Below the pieces are notes generated by a model that made no database searches, was not told the origin of the DNA, and saw nothing but the letters and a program-made list of their open reading frames with translations. The position numbers and the translations under genes were made by a program. Source: Halicephalobus mephisto (taxonomy: Eukaryota > Nematoda > Chromadorea > Rhabditida > Panagrolaimidae). From it: a stretch of 64,000 bases of DNA. The DNA lies in the NCBI GenBank assembly GCA_009193035.1, contig SWDT01000095.1:62001-126000 (forward strand), in the 5' to 3' direction. Of the stretch, positions 37,615 to 50,580 are shown one piece after another (within the stretch, counting starts at the first letter, position 1; each line of letters starts with the position of its first letter).

Positions 37615-38898
37615 ATGGAAGAATCTCTCAAATTTCTGATTTTCGTTGTTGCTGTGATTCAAATCTGTTATTGTTATCAAACGAGGGGATCTAACGTTGT
37701 GTAGGTGGTTTCGACAAATAATGTAAAAATTAGTTTTTATTATTTTTATTTTCGGGACAGGTTTGTTGAAATGAAATGGAGGGAGACAGCAGTTGCTAAA
37801 CCGATGGAAGTGATTCAAAAGTGAAGTAACTGCTTCAAAAATATTCCCCAATATTATGAGAGTATTCTTCGAAGGCTGAAAAAGCGTTCTTCAAAATCCC
37901 AAAGCGTTCCCTAGAATTAGAAATGCATGTTGTAAGATCTCCAGATGTTTCCTGGAGTTGAGAAAAGTGTTCTCTAAAATCCCAAAGTGTTCCCCAGAAT
38001 TGGAAATGTATGTTCTAAGATCTCCAAGTGTTCCCTAGAATTAGAAATGCACGTTCTAAGATCTGCAGTTGTTCCCTGGAGTTGAGAAAAGTGTTCTCCA
38101 AAATCCCAAAGTGTTCCCTAAAATTAGGAAAGTGTTCCCTAGAATTAGAAATGCACGTTCTAAAATCTCCAAGTGTTCCCTGGAGTTGGGAAAAGTGTTC
38201 TCCAAAATCCAAAAGTGTTCCCTAGAATTGGAAAAGTGTTCCCTGGTATTAGCAAAAGCGTTCTCCAAAATCCCAATGTCCTCTTTACGATTACGAAAGT
38301 GTTCCATAAGGTTAATAAATATCCCCTAAGGTTAAAAAAGTGTTTCTCAAGACCTTAAAATTTCCTCAAGGTCGCGAAATTCCTTCAAAATGCTCTTTCT
38401 AGGTGCGTCAACGGTACGGTAATTAATGGCCGATGCAGCTGCAACCACGGTTACATGGGAGCTTACTGTGAATTGAAGATCAACTGTAATTCAACCGCGA
38501 GAAATCCTGACGGCTCTTGTAAATCGTGCAAAAAAAACTTCGAAGGACTTTATTGCGAGAACGTCATCTGTGTGAATGGAGTTCCTAAAGAACAACAATG
38601 CATTTGTAAAAAACCTTACAGCGGAGAATTTTGCGAAAAATTAATTACTGCCGATGTCTATCATTATTACAACTCAAAAATGGTAATTTTTAAAATTCAA
38701 AACTACGGTAATTATTATTTTTAGGCTTCAGCGATCGGTCCATTAGGGGCTTTGACCATTATCCCATTGGTTCTAATTTACTACGGTTGCGAATACATGG
38801 CCAAAAAACGACAAGTCAAAAGAATCGAACAACAAATGAGTGAAAATCAAAATGTTTCCGTCGATAGTGAAGCTGTCAAAAATCTCCTCGGGCATTGA
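37615..38898 (+). CDS. Small type I membrane protein with EGF-like repeats
   Basis: Exons 37615-37700, 37761-37820, 38403-38682 and 38725-38898 give 199 aa. An N-terminal signal peptide (FLIFVVAVIQICYCY) precedes an extracellular part with two or three EGF-like units: CVNGTVINGRCSCNHGYMGAYC, CKSCKKNFEGLYC and CVNGVPKEQQCICKKPYSGEFC. These have the C-x-C-x-x-G-Y/F-x-G-x-x-C ends typical of EGF. A transmembrane helix (AIGPLGALTIIPLVLIYYGC) and a charged tail of about 45 residues follow. The start is 5 nt after TAATTTTAG. It could be a ligand or adhesion protein; I cannot name a specific orthologue. Intron 2 is filled by a minisatellite. Confidence 0.78.
37860..38380. repeat. Minisatellite in intron 2 of the EGF protein gene
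   Basis: The unit is AAATCCCAAAGTGTTCCC + TAGAATTAGAAATGCACG + TTCTAAGATCTCCAAGTG + TTCCCTGGAGTTGAGAAAAG, in variable order. Submotifs GTGTTCCCT and AGTGTTCTCCAAAATCC recur about every 20-30 bases with about six larger repeats. Both strands stay open over more than 60 codons here purely through repetition. Confidence 0.88.
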
Positions 38899-40964
38899 AA
38901 ATACAGTATTTCGAGAAAAACGTTCGTATTATTTTACTTTGTAACTTTTTTAGTTTGATGTTATTTATTTTTTTTTGTAATTTCGAAAAAGTTTCCATTT
39001 GCAGAAAAATTATAAATTAAAAAAATACAAATCTTTTGAAAACCACCAAAGGGTACTGTAGTTTGAGAATTCAGATTAAAAATCTTTTTTAAAAATGTTT
39101 AAAAAAACTTATTGGGTCTTTCTAATTTTCAAAATTTAAAGTTTTTTAATATCCGTAAATGGAAACTTATTTTGAATTAAAAAGTTACAAAAATTCGTTA
39201 ATTTTTAATAAAATAAATTAATTTGAACATTTTTAGAATGTTTTAAAAGTATGATTTATTTATTAAAAAAATAAAAATCATAAATGCTTTGATCAAGTTA
39301 GTATTTTGTGAAAAATTTGAAAAAAAATTTTATTCAACTGTTCGGAAGGAATCTATTCCTGGGTTTATTTCGAACTTTCTTTCAAGCTTGGACAATTAAA
39401 AAAATTACAATAAAGATACTATCAGATATAAAAGTAACACAATTTATAGAATTTTGCCAAAATTATCAAATCTTTTTGAATATGTGGCATTTTCGCCGTT
39501 TCAATCACCAGCTAAATCAATCTGTAAACAAAAATTAATCAATTGTAATATTGCATAGTTGATGAAGTGGTTTTTAATTGATATAAATACGTTACTTGCA
39601 GTCAATTATGAATAATCTTCTCTGAAAAATTTAAAAAATAAAAGCTATATTCAATAATCATGTAAACAAACAAAATTCCATAGATCATAGATTAAAAATC
39701 TACATTAAATATATGGAAATCAGACAGATTCAGAACTTGCTTTTCAACATTTCCAGATATTTCTCTGAAAAGTATATTTTAATCATGTATTTTAAATAAG
39801 TGTTTGAGAAAATTGAAATTTTTATCGATTTCGAACCATTATTCGAAATTAAAAGTTGCAATTTGGATTGCGGAATTTGCCAGATTTGTTTGGAAAAGAA
39901 TATATTCCTCTATTGTAACGATAGAGCTTTTCAATTTTTTATTATTGGAGAATATATACAACCTTAAAAATAAAAAACATTTTTATTCCTATTCATTTTC
40001 GTGATGATTATCATTTCTTACGTTTTCTCTGTAAAATCGGTTAATTGAATCTATTCTGTCATTGATTAATTACCACTTTTATAGTTATAAGATATCTACT
40101 TTATCTGTACTAAAATGATTAGAAAATCTTGAGACCATGAAAGCTTAATTATTCTCAAAACAAATAGAATTTGATGTTAATAGCAACGGAGAATTTTAAA
40201 TAACGCTAACTCATGAAAGTTTTCATGATTCAACATTATTTCCTTTTCTTGTATGATTTCAATATGAAAAGTATTTAATACAAGATAAAGAATCTGCAAA
40301 AAAGTTGTTCAATGATCGAGTTTCCAAAAAATTGAATTAAACTGTTATCTGCGATAGTTTGATTCTTCTATGTCGATAATCGAAAAGCCTTAATCATTCC
40401 CAATCTTTTTTATCATTATTGCTCATGTCGAGACTATGGGCAGATAGACTCGTTTATTAGGACGGTTATAACAACTTTTTTAATTTTTTATTTGGGCAGT
40501 TTTCAAAATAAAATAACTTAAGTAACAATGTTCCGTTGTTTTCTTGCTGCTCCCAAACACTTCCAAGTTTGGCGGTCTCTGGCTAACTGGGTCCATGAGT
40601 GGGGTTGGGCTGCTTCTCAGAGTTGGTCTTCTTATCTTCTTTTGGGGGCGTCGAGTGATCGCTTCCCTCCGACTGCTTCTCAGGTTTTCATCCTCGTCAA
40701 CCAGTTGGTTATCCTAGGTTCCAACAACTAATATCGGACAATGGGACTAACTGAATAAGGATTCAATCTAAGTGGGATATTTACTTGGCTTAAATACCTC
40801 AGTTAAGCTGTCTGTATGTCTCTAGAATTTCCCTAACTTACAAGTACTTCTTTGTGTACTACTCCAGGACGTGAATAATTATAATAGTTTATTTCTTTAA
40901 TTTTAAGAAACTTCATATTTAATTCCATTTTTCCAAGAAATTCTACGAATTATTGTTTAACACA
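38899..40964. other. Spacer with LINE relic
   Basis: AT-rich sequence without a supported gene from 38899 to about 40520, then a GC-richer retroelement relic (40540-40735, listed separately), and then the start region of the 7TM receptor gene. Short open frames at 39308-39538 and 39804-40004 have random composition. Confidence 0.5.
40540..40735 (-). mobile_element. Relic of a LINE (RTE-like) reverse-transcriptase C-terminus
   Basis: On the minus strand a stretch reads PHSWTQLARDRQTWKCLGAARKQRN. This resembles the conserved end of RTE-type retrotransposon ORFs (NWxxLAxDRxxWRxL). It is preceded by a stop codon and no further frame, so this is a decayed fragment. Its base composition is richer in GC than its neighbours. 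Confidence 0.4.
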
Positions 40965-43216
40965 ATGCTGAAAACCTTTCCATCATTATATTTCCTTACT
41001 TTTTTGTCCATTTTTTTGTTCCTAAGTTCATCATCTTCTCCATTTGTAAATTCACAAAATTCATCCTCGATGAGCACGATAGCTAATCCATGTAAGTTAT
41101 ATTTTTCTTTCAAAATGTTTCTTAAATGCTAATTTAATTTTTAGTTATTAAACCGTCACCATTACCTAATATAGATTGCACTAATAAAACAACTCTCTCG
41201 GAAATCTTTATTCAATACTGTAATATTTCTTCCAACTTAACTTTAGAAGAGGTAGAAAAAATTGTAAACAATGTAGCCCAGATTCTCTCCAAGAATCCTT
41301 CTAAAATTTCTAGCAATAATTTGTGTGGTGCTGGAATGGTCATCTATAAAATTAGTCTTATTGAAAAATTCATTAATCAAAAGGTATGTGCAACAAAGAG
41401 ATGAAAAATAATTGTTTTTCTAGGTTCTTAATGCTACTTTCAACATGATCAATATTGTTTCACATGCATCTGTGAATAGTTTTCTAAATTCAAATTGGAG
41501 TACTGACAATTGTCTCCTATGGTATCCAGGAGCGATATCCAACTTGATCACAAAATCTAATGATACTATTACCTATCAAAATGAACAACTATATGTCAAG
41601 TCTATGGAATATAATACAATCTGCAAAGATAACAATGAAAATCTTGATTTTTGTTTCGATGGCACCATTTTACAAACCAGTGCTACGGAGTCATCGGTTT
41701 GTTCAAAGATTTCGAAACAAGACTTTTGTACTAGTAATGGTAATAATTTTTTAAATTTATTAATAATTGTCTTATTTTCCAGCAACAAGACTCTATGTTT
41801 CCATTATATCAGCCAAGTTTTATATCTATGAATCTGATAAATCCATGAATTTGGAAGTAGAATTCACTAACAGCGCTTCTACAAACATTTTGACTTATGA
41901 AAATGTTGGAACCTGTTATTGTGGAACTATTTTACAATCTAAATACGTTATTGCGATAGAAGGAGTAAATGACAACTTGGAAAAGTTTGCTTACAACTCT
42001 CATTTGACTGTGCATCATGCCAACGTTGGTTTATTTTAGGTTTTTGAAAATACTTCTTTTCACTTTTTAGAACGTAAATGATCTCCACAGACAACCTTAT
42101 ATTGCCCAATTTATGCAAAATTCTCTTCAACAAGGTCCCAAAATGAGCCGTTCTGACAAGGCTTATGAAGAGACTTGCAAATCCACTCATTGTAGCATGG
42201 TTTATGAAGGTTGTTCGAGTGATCCGTTTATGTGCGTTAAGGCTTTGAGAACTCTAGCAGGCTTTTTGTTTTATTTCGGCCTAATTATCACTATTTTCTG
42301 GATAACATTTATTGTAATAGCTTTTATTTTTATAATAACATCTTACTGTAGAAATTCTGGGATATTATCAGAGAGCTCGAAACGCTTATCCATCTGTTAC
42401 AAATTACTACTGTACACTAGACATTTCCCTATTCTGATCGCTATATCAAATGCCGTTACTTGGTTTGCTTCCTACGATGATTATCCTGACAATAATCCAC
42501 ATTGCAAAGTTTTTGCCGGCATATCTTATTATGCATTGTTACTCTGGCATTTTATTATTATTGAAACAATTTTTACTTTAATAACATTACTCGATGGATG
42601 GAATTCTAAAATTCAGGTTGTAGTAACGTTTTTCACTAAAAAACACTACTGCTTAAATATTGTAATTTATTTGACTTTTTTTATCCTTCTTCCAGGTATG
42701 ATAACAGGAATTTGGGAATTGACTACTCCAGACTTTTTTGACAGAAATGATAATTTCTGTTGGATAAGAACCGACTACTTGTTCGGATCTTTGGGGATTC
42801 CATTGATCCTATTGATATTATCTTTTATTATCTCTCTTCCTCTACTTACTCGAGGTTGGCCAAAATCGAGATTTTTGAAGTTTATCAACAAAAAAATAAC
42901 TAATCAACAGCATCAGGAGAACGATTGCTTAAATAAATCTTGGCCTTTAAGGAAAGCAATCTGTGTCTTATTTTTTCTCCAAATCAATCTGTTACTTATC
43001 TTGGTTAGTTTATTTTGACCACAATTATTAATATTCGTAAATTTTATTCAGATATTTCAAGTTACAACTCTTCATCAAACAAAGACATCGGTCTTACATT
43101 ATTGCTTCATTTTCTTCTGGTATTTACAGTTTCCACTTTATATTTACTTTTTGGTCGTTTTTTATGGAATATTGCTTTATAAGGGAAAAAAGAACAGTGC
43201 CGTAGGACGCGAATAG
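40965..43216 (+). CDS. Divergent adhesion/secretin-class-like seven-transmembrane receptor
   Basis: Exons 40965-41091, 41145-41383, 41424-41739, 41783-42024, 42071-43003 and 43052-43216 give 673 aa. A signal peptide (PSLYFLTFLSIFLFLSSSSS) starts an ectodomain of about 400 residues with many N-glycosylation sites and a Cys cluster. Seven TM helices follow: LFYFGLIITIFWITFIVIAF, FPILIAISNAVTWF, CKVFAGISYYALLLWHFIII, NIVIYLTFFILLPGM, FGSLGIPLILLILSFII, AICVLFFLQINLLLILIF and FIFFWYLQFPLYIYFLVVF. The Cys at the start of TM3 and the CWI in loop 2 (NFCWIRTD) are class B2 hallmarks. The pre-TM1 Cys region is GPS/GAIN-like but lacks a clear HL-T cleavage triad. The ligand is unknown. The product may instead end at an alternative last exon (43470-43627). 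Confidence 0.72.
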
Positions 43217-43759
43217 GCTTCTAACGCGAGATTGTCCTAAGTCTATAGAAGTTCGGTTGTCTTCGAAGGCAATTACAGCTAGACTAGGAATCTCAATACT
43301 TAAAGAAAGGCCACCAAATTAAAGACTACCACATGGCAAGGAAAGATAAATCACTATTTCTTAAAATTCTATTTTCGTATTTTATGTTATTTTCTTTGGT
43401 TTTGTAATATTTTATTATTACAAAATAAAAAATACTTTCTTTGTTAAAAAACTAGGTTGAACATGTTAGTATCTACCACAAACAATAACAAAAATGGAAT
43501 TAACACAGATGATAGTACAGATTCCTCTAGTAATCATTATGAAGATGAAAGTTTTCTAGTAGAAAATCGTTCATGGAAGAGAATAATTCAAGGTTCTCCA
43601 ATCAACAGTACTTTTGTTAGATTTTAGAGATCGGCAAAGTTGTTTCTGATGTCCTTTATCGCTTTTCTAAGTCTTTCGATCATTCCATGTATATATTTTT
43701 GAATTTATTTCCCAATAATCAAACAAATACAAAATTTTAATTTAAAACCAAATTTGAAT
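43217..43759. other. Gap between convergent receptor genes, with a possible alternative GPCR tail exon
   Basis: At 43470-43627 a frame reads STTNNNKNGINTDDSTDSSS ... NSTFVRF and stops, with good codon character. It would join the last 7TM exon through donor GTGCCG (after KKN) and acceptor ATGTTAG in matching phase, giving a Ser/Thr-rich cytoplasmic tail. The donor is weak, so this is tentative. The rest is 3' region of both genes. Confidence 0.35.
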
Positions 43760-45344
43760 TTAATTAGGAGCTACAGAATTTCCAATTCCCGATGTAAATG
43801 ACTCAATTCCAGATACCTTACAATATGCTTCACAAGTAGAAAAAAGACAAGCAATCTTTTCCTTTAAATAAGTCCTATAAGGCTGGATATACAGACACAA
43901 AAAAACGTAATCGGCCATTGCATGAAGACAATTAATAGAAATCGTCAAGAGTGATAACTTTGCAGCCCACTTCATTTCGAACACTGCCAGAGCTATAGAT
44001 ATCATCGTGGGCAGCAACAGGAAAAGTACGACAAAGCCTATTTGAACGGACCAAGACTTGAGTAACATTCTTTGCATTTTGTAGACGTTTTCGCCCAAGA
44101 TTGTCTGATTTTTCTTCAGAATCCTCAAGAATGCGTTGTAGAGCAAAAATGTGAAAACAAGTATCCCTATTGCAATCAACAACAACGCGTTCATGGAGAG
44201 TGTAGAGATGTTCTCGTTGATTGTGGGATAGTAACCGGTCATAGAGGGATAATTGTCGAAGAAGAACTGCATAAAGGACGCTCTTTTCAGCACTGCCGTC
44301 TTAGATGCCTCGGAGTCCCTACTGCGAAGATATATTGAAACACAAACCCCAGCTGCTAATCCACAAAATACAATAAAATGAATAAATTTGATGTACCATT
44401 TTTTCCTGAAAATTTCTCCGAACTTGGAGTTGGGATCCCCGCTTATGTATCTGTGTATGGTCGAGAGGTAGATGCTGAACCACATGCCAACTATGATGAA
44501 TCCGAAGAAAATTATCGGAAAGTATTTGTAGTCTTCAGGAAGAAAAGCGTAAAGCCCATTACTGTAGCCGAAATAGAATGGCCAAAGAGGAACTGGTTTC
44601 CAAAAAGCCAAATGAAGGTTTAAAGCGAAACTCCAAGAAAGTTGATGAGCGATGTAGTATCTGGAATAGGATCATAAATAACAATTACTGTTTTTCAAGC
44701 ATGAAAGATTCTATTTTTGGAGTTAAAATTAAAGTTTGTAGTTAAAAAGGAAATGTTTTAGAAACGATAAATTAAGTTATTTAAACACATATCAGAAATG
44801 AATATTTTTAGCAATAGTTATGTGTTTATTAAATAATATTGAGAACATAACTAAATATCTGTTACTTAATACAGTGTAGTTGCTGATGATGCGAGGACTA
44901 TTCCATCGTGATGTGGAATACCTCCCCTACGTCATGATGAACAAGATTTCTCTCATTTTTATATACATATACTGGATTACAATCAACATATATCCTCGCT
45001 ATTGAACCCAAACAACAAATATTTCTTTTTTTTGTCTACAATGTTCCATAGATAACAGATATTTAATATTAGTTTCAATATTATTCAATCGAACAAAAAC
45101 AATTCTAACATTACTGTATATGAATTTTGTTCATATATTCAAATCAATCTTTTAAAACTTTTGGATTTTTCTCTTTTACTCACCTATATTCCCCCATATC
45201 CGGACCTGGTTTTTTAATCACCATGTACATCAGTAAGATGAATCCTATTAGAGTCACAGTTGTGCAAAAATTCACAAATCCAGTATAGACTTTTACCAAA
45301 ATAGGATTGTTTAAATCATCTAAAGTAAATACAACTTCAGACAT
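43760..45344 (-). CDS. Nematode serpentine chemoreceptor, SRH-like
   Basis: Exons 45344-45184 and 44660-43760 give 353 aa, the normal length of the SRH/STR superfamily. TM1 is in exon 1 (VNFCTTVTLIGFILLMYMVI). Exon 2 begins RYYIAHQLSWSFALNLHLAF and continues WKPVPLWPFYFGYSNGLYAF, the P-x-x-L-x-P-x-x-x-GY-x-x-G pattern of SRH receptors. Five further hydrophobic helices follow, with LRILKKNQTILGENVYKMQR and VFLCLYIQPYR near the end. SRH receptors are expressed in chemosensory neurons and detect odorants or pheromones. It is convergent with the adhesion-like receptor on the other strand. Intron 1 is 523 nt. The SRH subfamily call is by pattern. Confidence 0.78.
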
Positions 45345-48300
45345 GGCTGATATTTCAGAAAGCTAAATGGTATGGAATAAGTTTAGACATTGAGAAAAGT
45401 GCGTTTATAGAACAAGCTATACTTTTTGCAATTGAGTTAAGGTTACAAGTGAGCGGTCCAAAGGAGGTAGATATAGTAACGTTTTTCAACGTCACTAATA
45501 TGAGCACGATTTTTTATATTAAGAATGATGAATTAATAAAGATAATTGGAGAGTAATATTGCGTTAGTTAAGGCAGTTTGAGATTTGGAAATGGTTGCAA
45601 AAATCCAGATTGAATCCAGCATTTGTCAAAAAAGTCATTACTCAGCAACTATTTCCAAAGAAATGAGAATTTGAATAAAATTGAATTTGTGTATACAAAT
45701 TAACTTTTAAGATTTATCTAGATTTTTGGTCTTTTAATAATTTGAGTACTTTAACTTGTTTCAGACTGACTCCTGAAGTCGTGTCCTATGGTAGGCTTCT
45801 GAAATTGATCACCATATATCATCAACTTTCGTCATTTGGATACTCCTCCGTCGAGGCTGGATTTTCCGTGCTTTGGCAGCCCTTAGGACCCTTTGTGATG
45901 CATAGTAGGATTCAACGTCGAAATCGTGTTCCGTGAGAAGTTACGTCAAAAAAACGAATTCTGGTCTCTAAAAGTCCAGGAAAAATTTTTCTGTTGATCG
46001 GAAAATCATTTAGTGAAGATGTAATATGTCAATTATAGGTTTTCAGAAGTGTTGAGTTCACTGATGATAGTATTCCTGGTTTAATATCTTAGAGTAAGGG
46101 GGTCAAGGGCTGAGGTTATTGAAAGCTGAGGATAACTCAAATAAACGGTCAGATGCAAGGTTTTCGAGTACGAAGATTTCAAAAAAGAAGTTGTTTTTGT
46201 TTTGGAACCATTGCTAAGCGTTTTTCGCGATTTCACAGAGAATTTCGTTATGCGATTATTTTGATATGGTAAAATCTACTGCTCTGAAGTTTCGAAATGG
46301 TTCTTCAACGAAAATAACTTCATTTTAAAATTCATCATACTTGAAAACATCATAATCAACTCTTAATTTATGAATGTTTTTCGATTTTTTAAAACTCAGC
46401 TCCTTTGTTTCTGGATCCCGAATCAAAAATCTTAACGCTGTTAAATTCCGGAGATTCAGCTATATATCAAAATTTAACCACATTACTTGTTTAAAGAGTA
46501 GAAGAATCCTGACTAATTCTATCATTATTCCGTCTCTAGTACAGTCGAATTTGGATATAAAATACCCCATTGAAACCAGGCAAAACGTATGTTATAAGAA
46601 AGGATATATTATAGAGGGGGTAAATTTGAAGACAAACTCACTCACACCATATGCTATAACGTGAGATATGTTATAGCGAGGATATCTTATATCCAAGTTC
46701 TACTGTATTTGAATTTTGCCATCACTTTATTTCCTGTCAATTTTCCGAAGAACTGTAAAAACGCAAATAAATGAGGTTCTACAAAATGACAGGGAAGATC
46801 GATGAGATTCTTTTTGATCTGAAACCAGATTGGATATCATATTTATCTCAAGTCCAAAGTCACCGCTTATATGCGAAATCACGATCATTGATACCTTCGA
46901 TTTAAAAACTGACATTAAATGTCTTCATATTTCTTTTCCAGATACCACTGTAGAAAAAAATTTTTTTAAATTGTTTCAACACATGAAGATAAATTTGTAA
47001 ATATTATTTTCATTTTCCTAAAAATTTGAATTTTAATTTTTGTCGAAAGTTTTCATAAATCAAATTTTTTTAAAAATTACTTCGAAATCCACAAATGCGG
47101 ATTATTCCAACTTTTTTAACGAATTTACAGAACAGTTTGATGTTCAAACACATGCAGGCATAAAGATCGGAGTTAAACTGGAACGGCCTAGGGAATGCCC
47201 AAAGATTCGTCCAGTCAGCCGAGTCTGGGAGGTGAGACTAAAGTGTTAGAGTCAGTTTTTGAGAAAATCCAGCTTTAGACTGGTCCGAGTTGGACTTCGA
47301 TTAAATAAGGACCTTTCCTCTCTTTGTTCTATGCTTATGTTAAGATAAACAGGCTTTCATTGCTAACAGTAGGAATCAACAGTTTTCCGCCCAATCAAGG
47401 AACTCCCAAAGTGTCATATCATCGACATCCTTCCATCAATACCAAATCAACTACTGCACACGCTGTGATTAACACATATGACTATGATTTTTATAAATAT
47501 GTTGATTCGATGCCCTTATTTAAATAAATATGTAATTTTTAATGAATTATGTAAATAAAACTACTTGAATTTAAAATTATTCAATAGCTTTTCTCTCTCG
47601 TGATTTCAGCAAAATAGGATTAACGTTAAAAATAGATTCTGTGGTAATTTCAAGAGATTCTTCCGAAGACTGATTTTGTTTTATCCCGAAGCCAAAACTT
47701 GTGCAGACTAGAATATGGAGCTTAACTCATCCAAGAAAATTCTAAAAAAACAAAAATATTATTCAACGCGTCAAAGTTCTGTCACAAAAAAAATGTAACT
47801 TTTAATTTAGTAAGAAATGCAAACAAACACTATTTTATGTGATTTCTTGTAACAATTTTCAGAGTGATAGAAAAAGTAACAATTGTGACAATTTTCATAA
47901 ATATCTGACACGGCAAAAATATCACATATTTATTGCATTTGTGTCATTCACAGGTTACAATTCTCCGTATAGATCGACAGTTCTTGATCGATCTGAATAT
48001 TTTTTAAATTTTAACTACATAACTAAAGAAAATAAAAAACAATAAGAAAAGTGAATACAATGAAAAATGCCAATTTTCATGATGACAGAAAAATACATTC
48101 TAGATCGGCATGATTTATCAAAGAAGAATTTTCATTTAAAATATATGATTTTTTATTGATTAATTAGAAAAATTAAATTTTCCATTTTTCGCATTTATAT
48201 AAATATTGCCTAATACGTCAAGGTACTTCACCAATGGTAGATATCCGCTTACGATATCTTTGGGTGTTTTCTTCGCTTGGTTTAACATTCGTGGAACATG

Positions 48301-48950
48301 AGACACAAAAATTTTACAAGCTAGGTATACGGTATCATAATGATTGAACAGTGCGAGCTACAATCGTCACCACCGCTCTCGAAATTATATAAGCTTTATA
48401 TCTAAGAATAAAGATATCAGATCAAAAAGACGAGTTCTGAAAGCTCTGTTTAACGATCTGAGAATCTTCTTGTGTCTCCACTTTGATGTTTTATTTCTGG
48501 TCAAAAATATCTTGTGTCTAATCCTTGAGTAAAATGTTAGACAAAACTACTTTTACAATAACAGTAGTTTAGTAGACATAGTGATTCACTAAAAATAACG
48601 GAATAGTTAGATACATGGTGATACAAAGATAGCATAAGGAAGGTACAGACTAAAATCTGACTCGAAGAATGTACACCGACTTTTTTCAGTCTCCCAACTT
48701 GTCCAACGAATGTTAAACCGGGTCTTGTGTAAGAATTTCCTTTTCTATTTTTTTATCGTCTCGCTTCACTTCCCATGAACTCCATCAATCAAATTTTCGC
48801 GAAATTCACTAATCTGTTTCTGTTATGTGTCTCCGATGTTCCCGAGAGGTGTATTTGTGATTTTTTTTATTTTTGTTTTATTATTTTGTGATTTGAAGGG
48901 TAGTATAAGAATAAAAAGGGAAAGCCAAAGGTTGAGATCAATTGTCGAAC
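45345..48950. other. 3.6-kb spacer, no supported gene
   Basis: Only short unsupported frames are present. A minus-strand stretch near 45800-45930 has coding-like composition (HDFDVESYYASQRVLRAAKA) but no clear splice context; it may be a gene or transposon fragment. At 46540-46700 a palindromic-looking TTATAA-rich block (TATGTTATAAGAAAGGATAT ... TATGTTATAGCGAGGATATC) is an imperfect inverted repeat. Two or three short ATATATGA repeats are scattered. Confidence 0.4.
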
Positions 48951-50580
48951 ATGATTTTGCTTTTGATTTTTATTTTTTTTATTCTTATTACTTTTTACAA
49001 CTGTTATTGGAAAAGAAGGAATCTTCCTCCAGGACCTATGCCTTTGCCATTCTGGGGCAATCTGTTCTCCATGGCCGGCAAACCTCCTCCACAAGTTCAT
49101 CTTGACTGCAAAAAAAAATACGGAAATGTATTTAGTTATTGGATGGGTGAAGTCCCTCACGTCGCAGTTACCGACTTCAACCTGATCAACGAGCATTTCG
49201 TCAAGGACGGCGAGACTTTCGCCGGAAGAGCAACTCATAATTTGCAGATGCTGGAATTGACGAGAAACGGTAGGACTGGGATTATCTTCACAGATGGAGA
49301 TCTCTGGAGAGAACTGAGGAGATTCAGTCTTCACACCCTGAGGAACTTTGGTTTAGGAAGGAATCTGATGCAGGAGAGGATTCTGGATGAAGTATCTAAC
49401 ATGATTTCGATGATAAAGGAACAGAACAAAAAAAACCCTGGAGATTGTCAGCGTATTCAGGATCACATCGATATATCTGTAGCCAGCATTATTATGCAGC
49501 TAATTTTCGGATATAGATACTCTGGGGTGAGTTCGAGTTTTTAAAGTCACAAATTTCAACAAAAAAATTTAAATTTTAAAACAAAAATTTATGGATTCTG
49601 ATGAATAATTTTTTAAATTATTTATTGTTTTTTTCCAGACTGCTGAAAAACAAAAAGAATTTGTCGAATTCAAAGGCGTTATCGACGGCATCATGAAACA
49701 TTACGGTACTCTTCCTGGTCTGATCTTGTCGACTTCTAGCAAGACCCATAGATACAAAACTTGGCCAGGCTTGTCTGCTTGCTATGAAAGCATGGAATCT
49801 TTGAAGAAAAAACTATGGGGAATGCTCGAAAAAAACGTCGAAATTAGGAAATCTGAAATTGACTTTTCTTCTGATGATGACCCCATAGATTACACTGAAG
49901 CATTTTTGAGGAAACAACATGAACTAAAAAGTAAAGGAATCAAATCAGAAATCTTCAATCAAGAGAATTTAACTGGTACTTTGCACGACATGTGGGTGGC
50001 GGGTCAAGAGACCACTTCAAACACCCTCGGATGGGGCTGTATTTACCTCATCAATCGTCCTGGGATTCAGACGAAACTTCAAGAAGAACTGGATAGAGTC
50101 ATCGGAAATGACAGACTTGTCACCGTCGAAGACAAACCAGAACTACCGTATCTAAATGCAGTTGTTGCTGAAGTCCAGAGGACGGCCAACATACTTCCTC
50201 ACAATGTCCATCACAGAGTGACCAAAGATGTTGTCATAAGTGGTTACCGTATCCCGAAGGATACTGTGGTTATCGACCAACTTAGCTGTGTTCTCTATGA
50301 TGAGGAAATCTTCCCAAAGCCGTTGGAGTTCATCCCGGAAAGGTACATCGATGAAAAAGGAGAATTCAAACCTCATCCAGCTGTGATTCCGTTCGGAGTA
50401 GGCAAGAGGGCCTGTCTAGGGGAGGGTTTGGCCAGAATGGAGTTGTTCTTGTTCATGGGCAATATTTTCCACAAATTCAAGTTGGTTCCGGATGAGAAGA
50501 GTCCAGTCAGCGAAGTCCGAAGAGCTTTCGGAACTGTTCAACCTCCTAAATTTGTCTGTAAAATTATTGAGAGATTTTAA
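48951..50580 (+). CDS. Cytochrome P450, CYP2-clan (CYP33-like)
   Basis: Exons 48951-49526 and 49639-50580 give 505 aa, a full-length P450. An N-terminal signal anchor (ILLLIFIFFILITFYNCYW) is followed by the proline hinge LPPGPMPLPFWGN. Then come the C-helix WRELRR, the I-helix oxygen-binding WVAGQETTSNT, the K-helix ExxR (EVQR), the PERF region FIPERY and the heme ligand PFGVGKRACLGEG with Cys as ligand. These place it in the CYP2 clan, most like nematode CYP33. It sits in the ER membrane and oxidises xenobiotics or fatty acids. The substrate cannot be read from sequence. Only one intron is seen, which is few for the family. Confidence 0.93.

Noticed and set aside
37860..38380. CRISPR-like regularly spaced repeats
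   Set aside because: Units vary in length and have no unique spacers, and the organism is eukaryotic. It is a minisatellite.
47040..47249. Possible small gene near 47 kb
   Set aside because: Short frame, no splice context and no recognisable motif.
48827..49105. A 92-codon frame with a signal-like start
   Set aside because: It overlaps the P450 start in another frame and has no conserved content.
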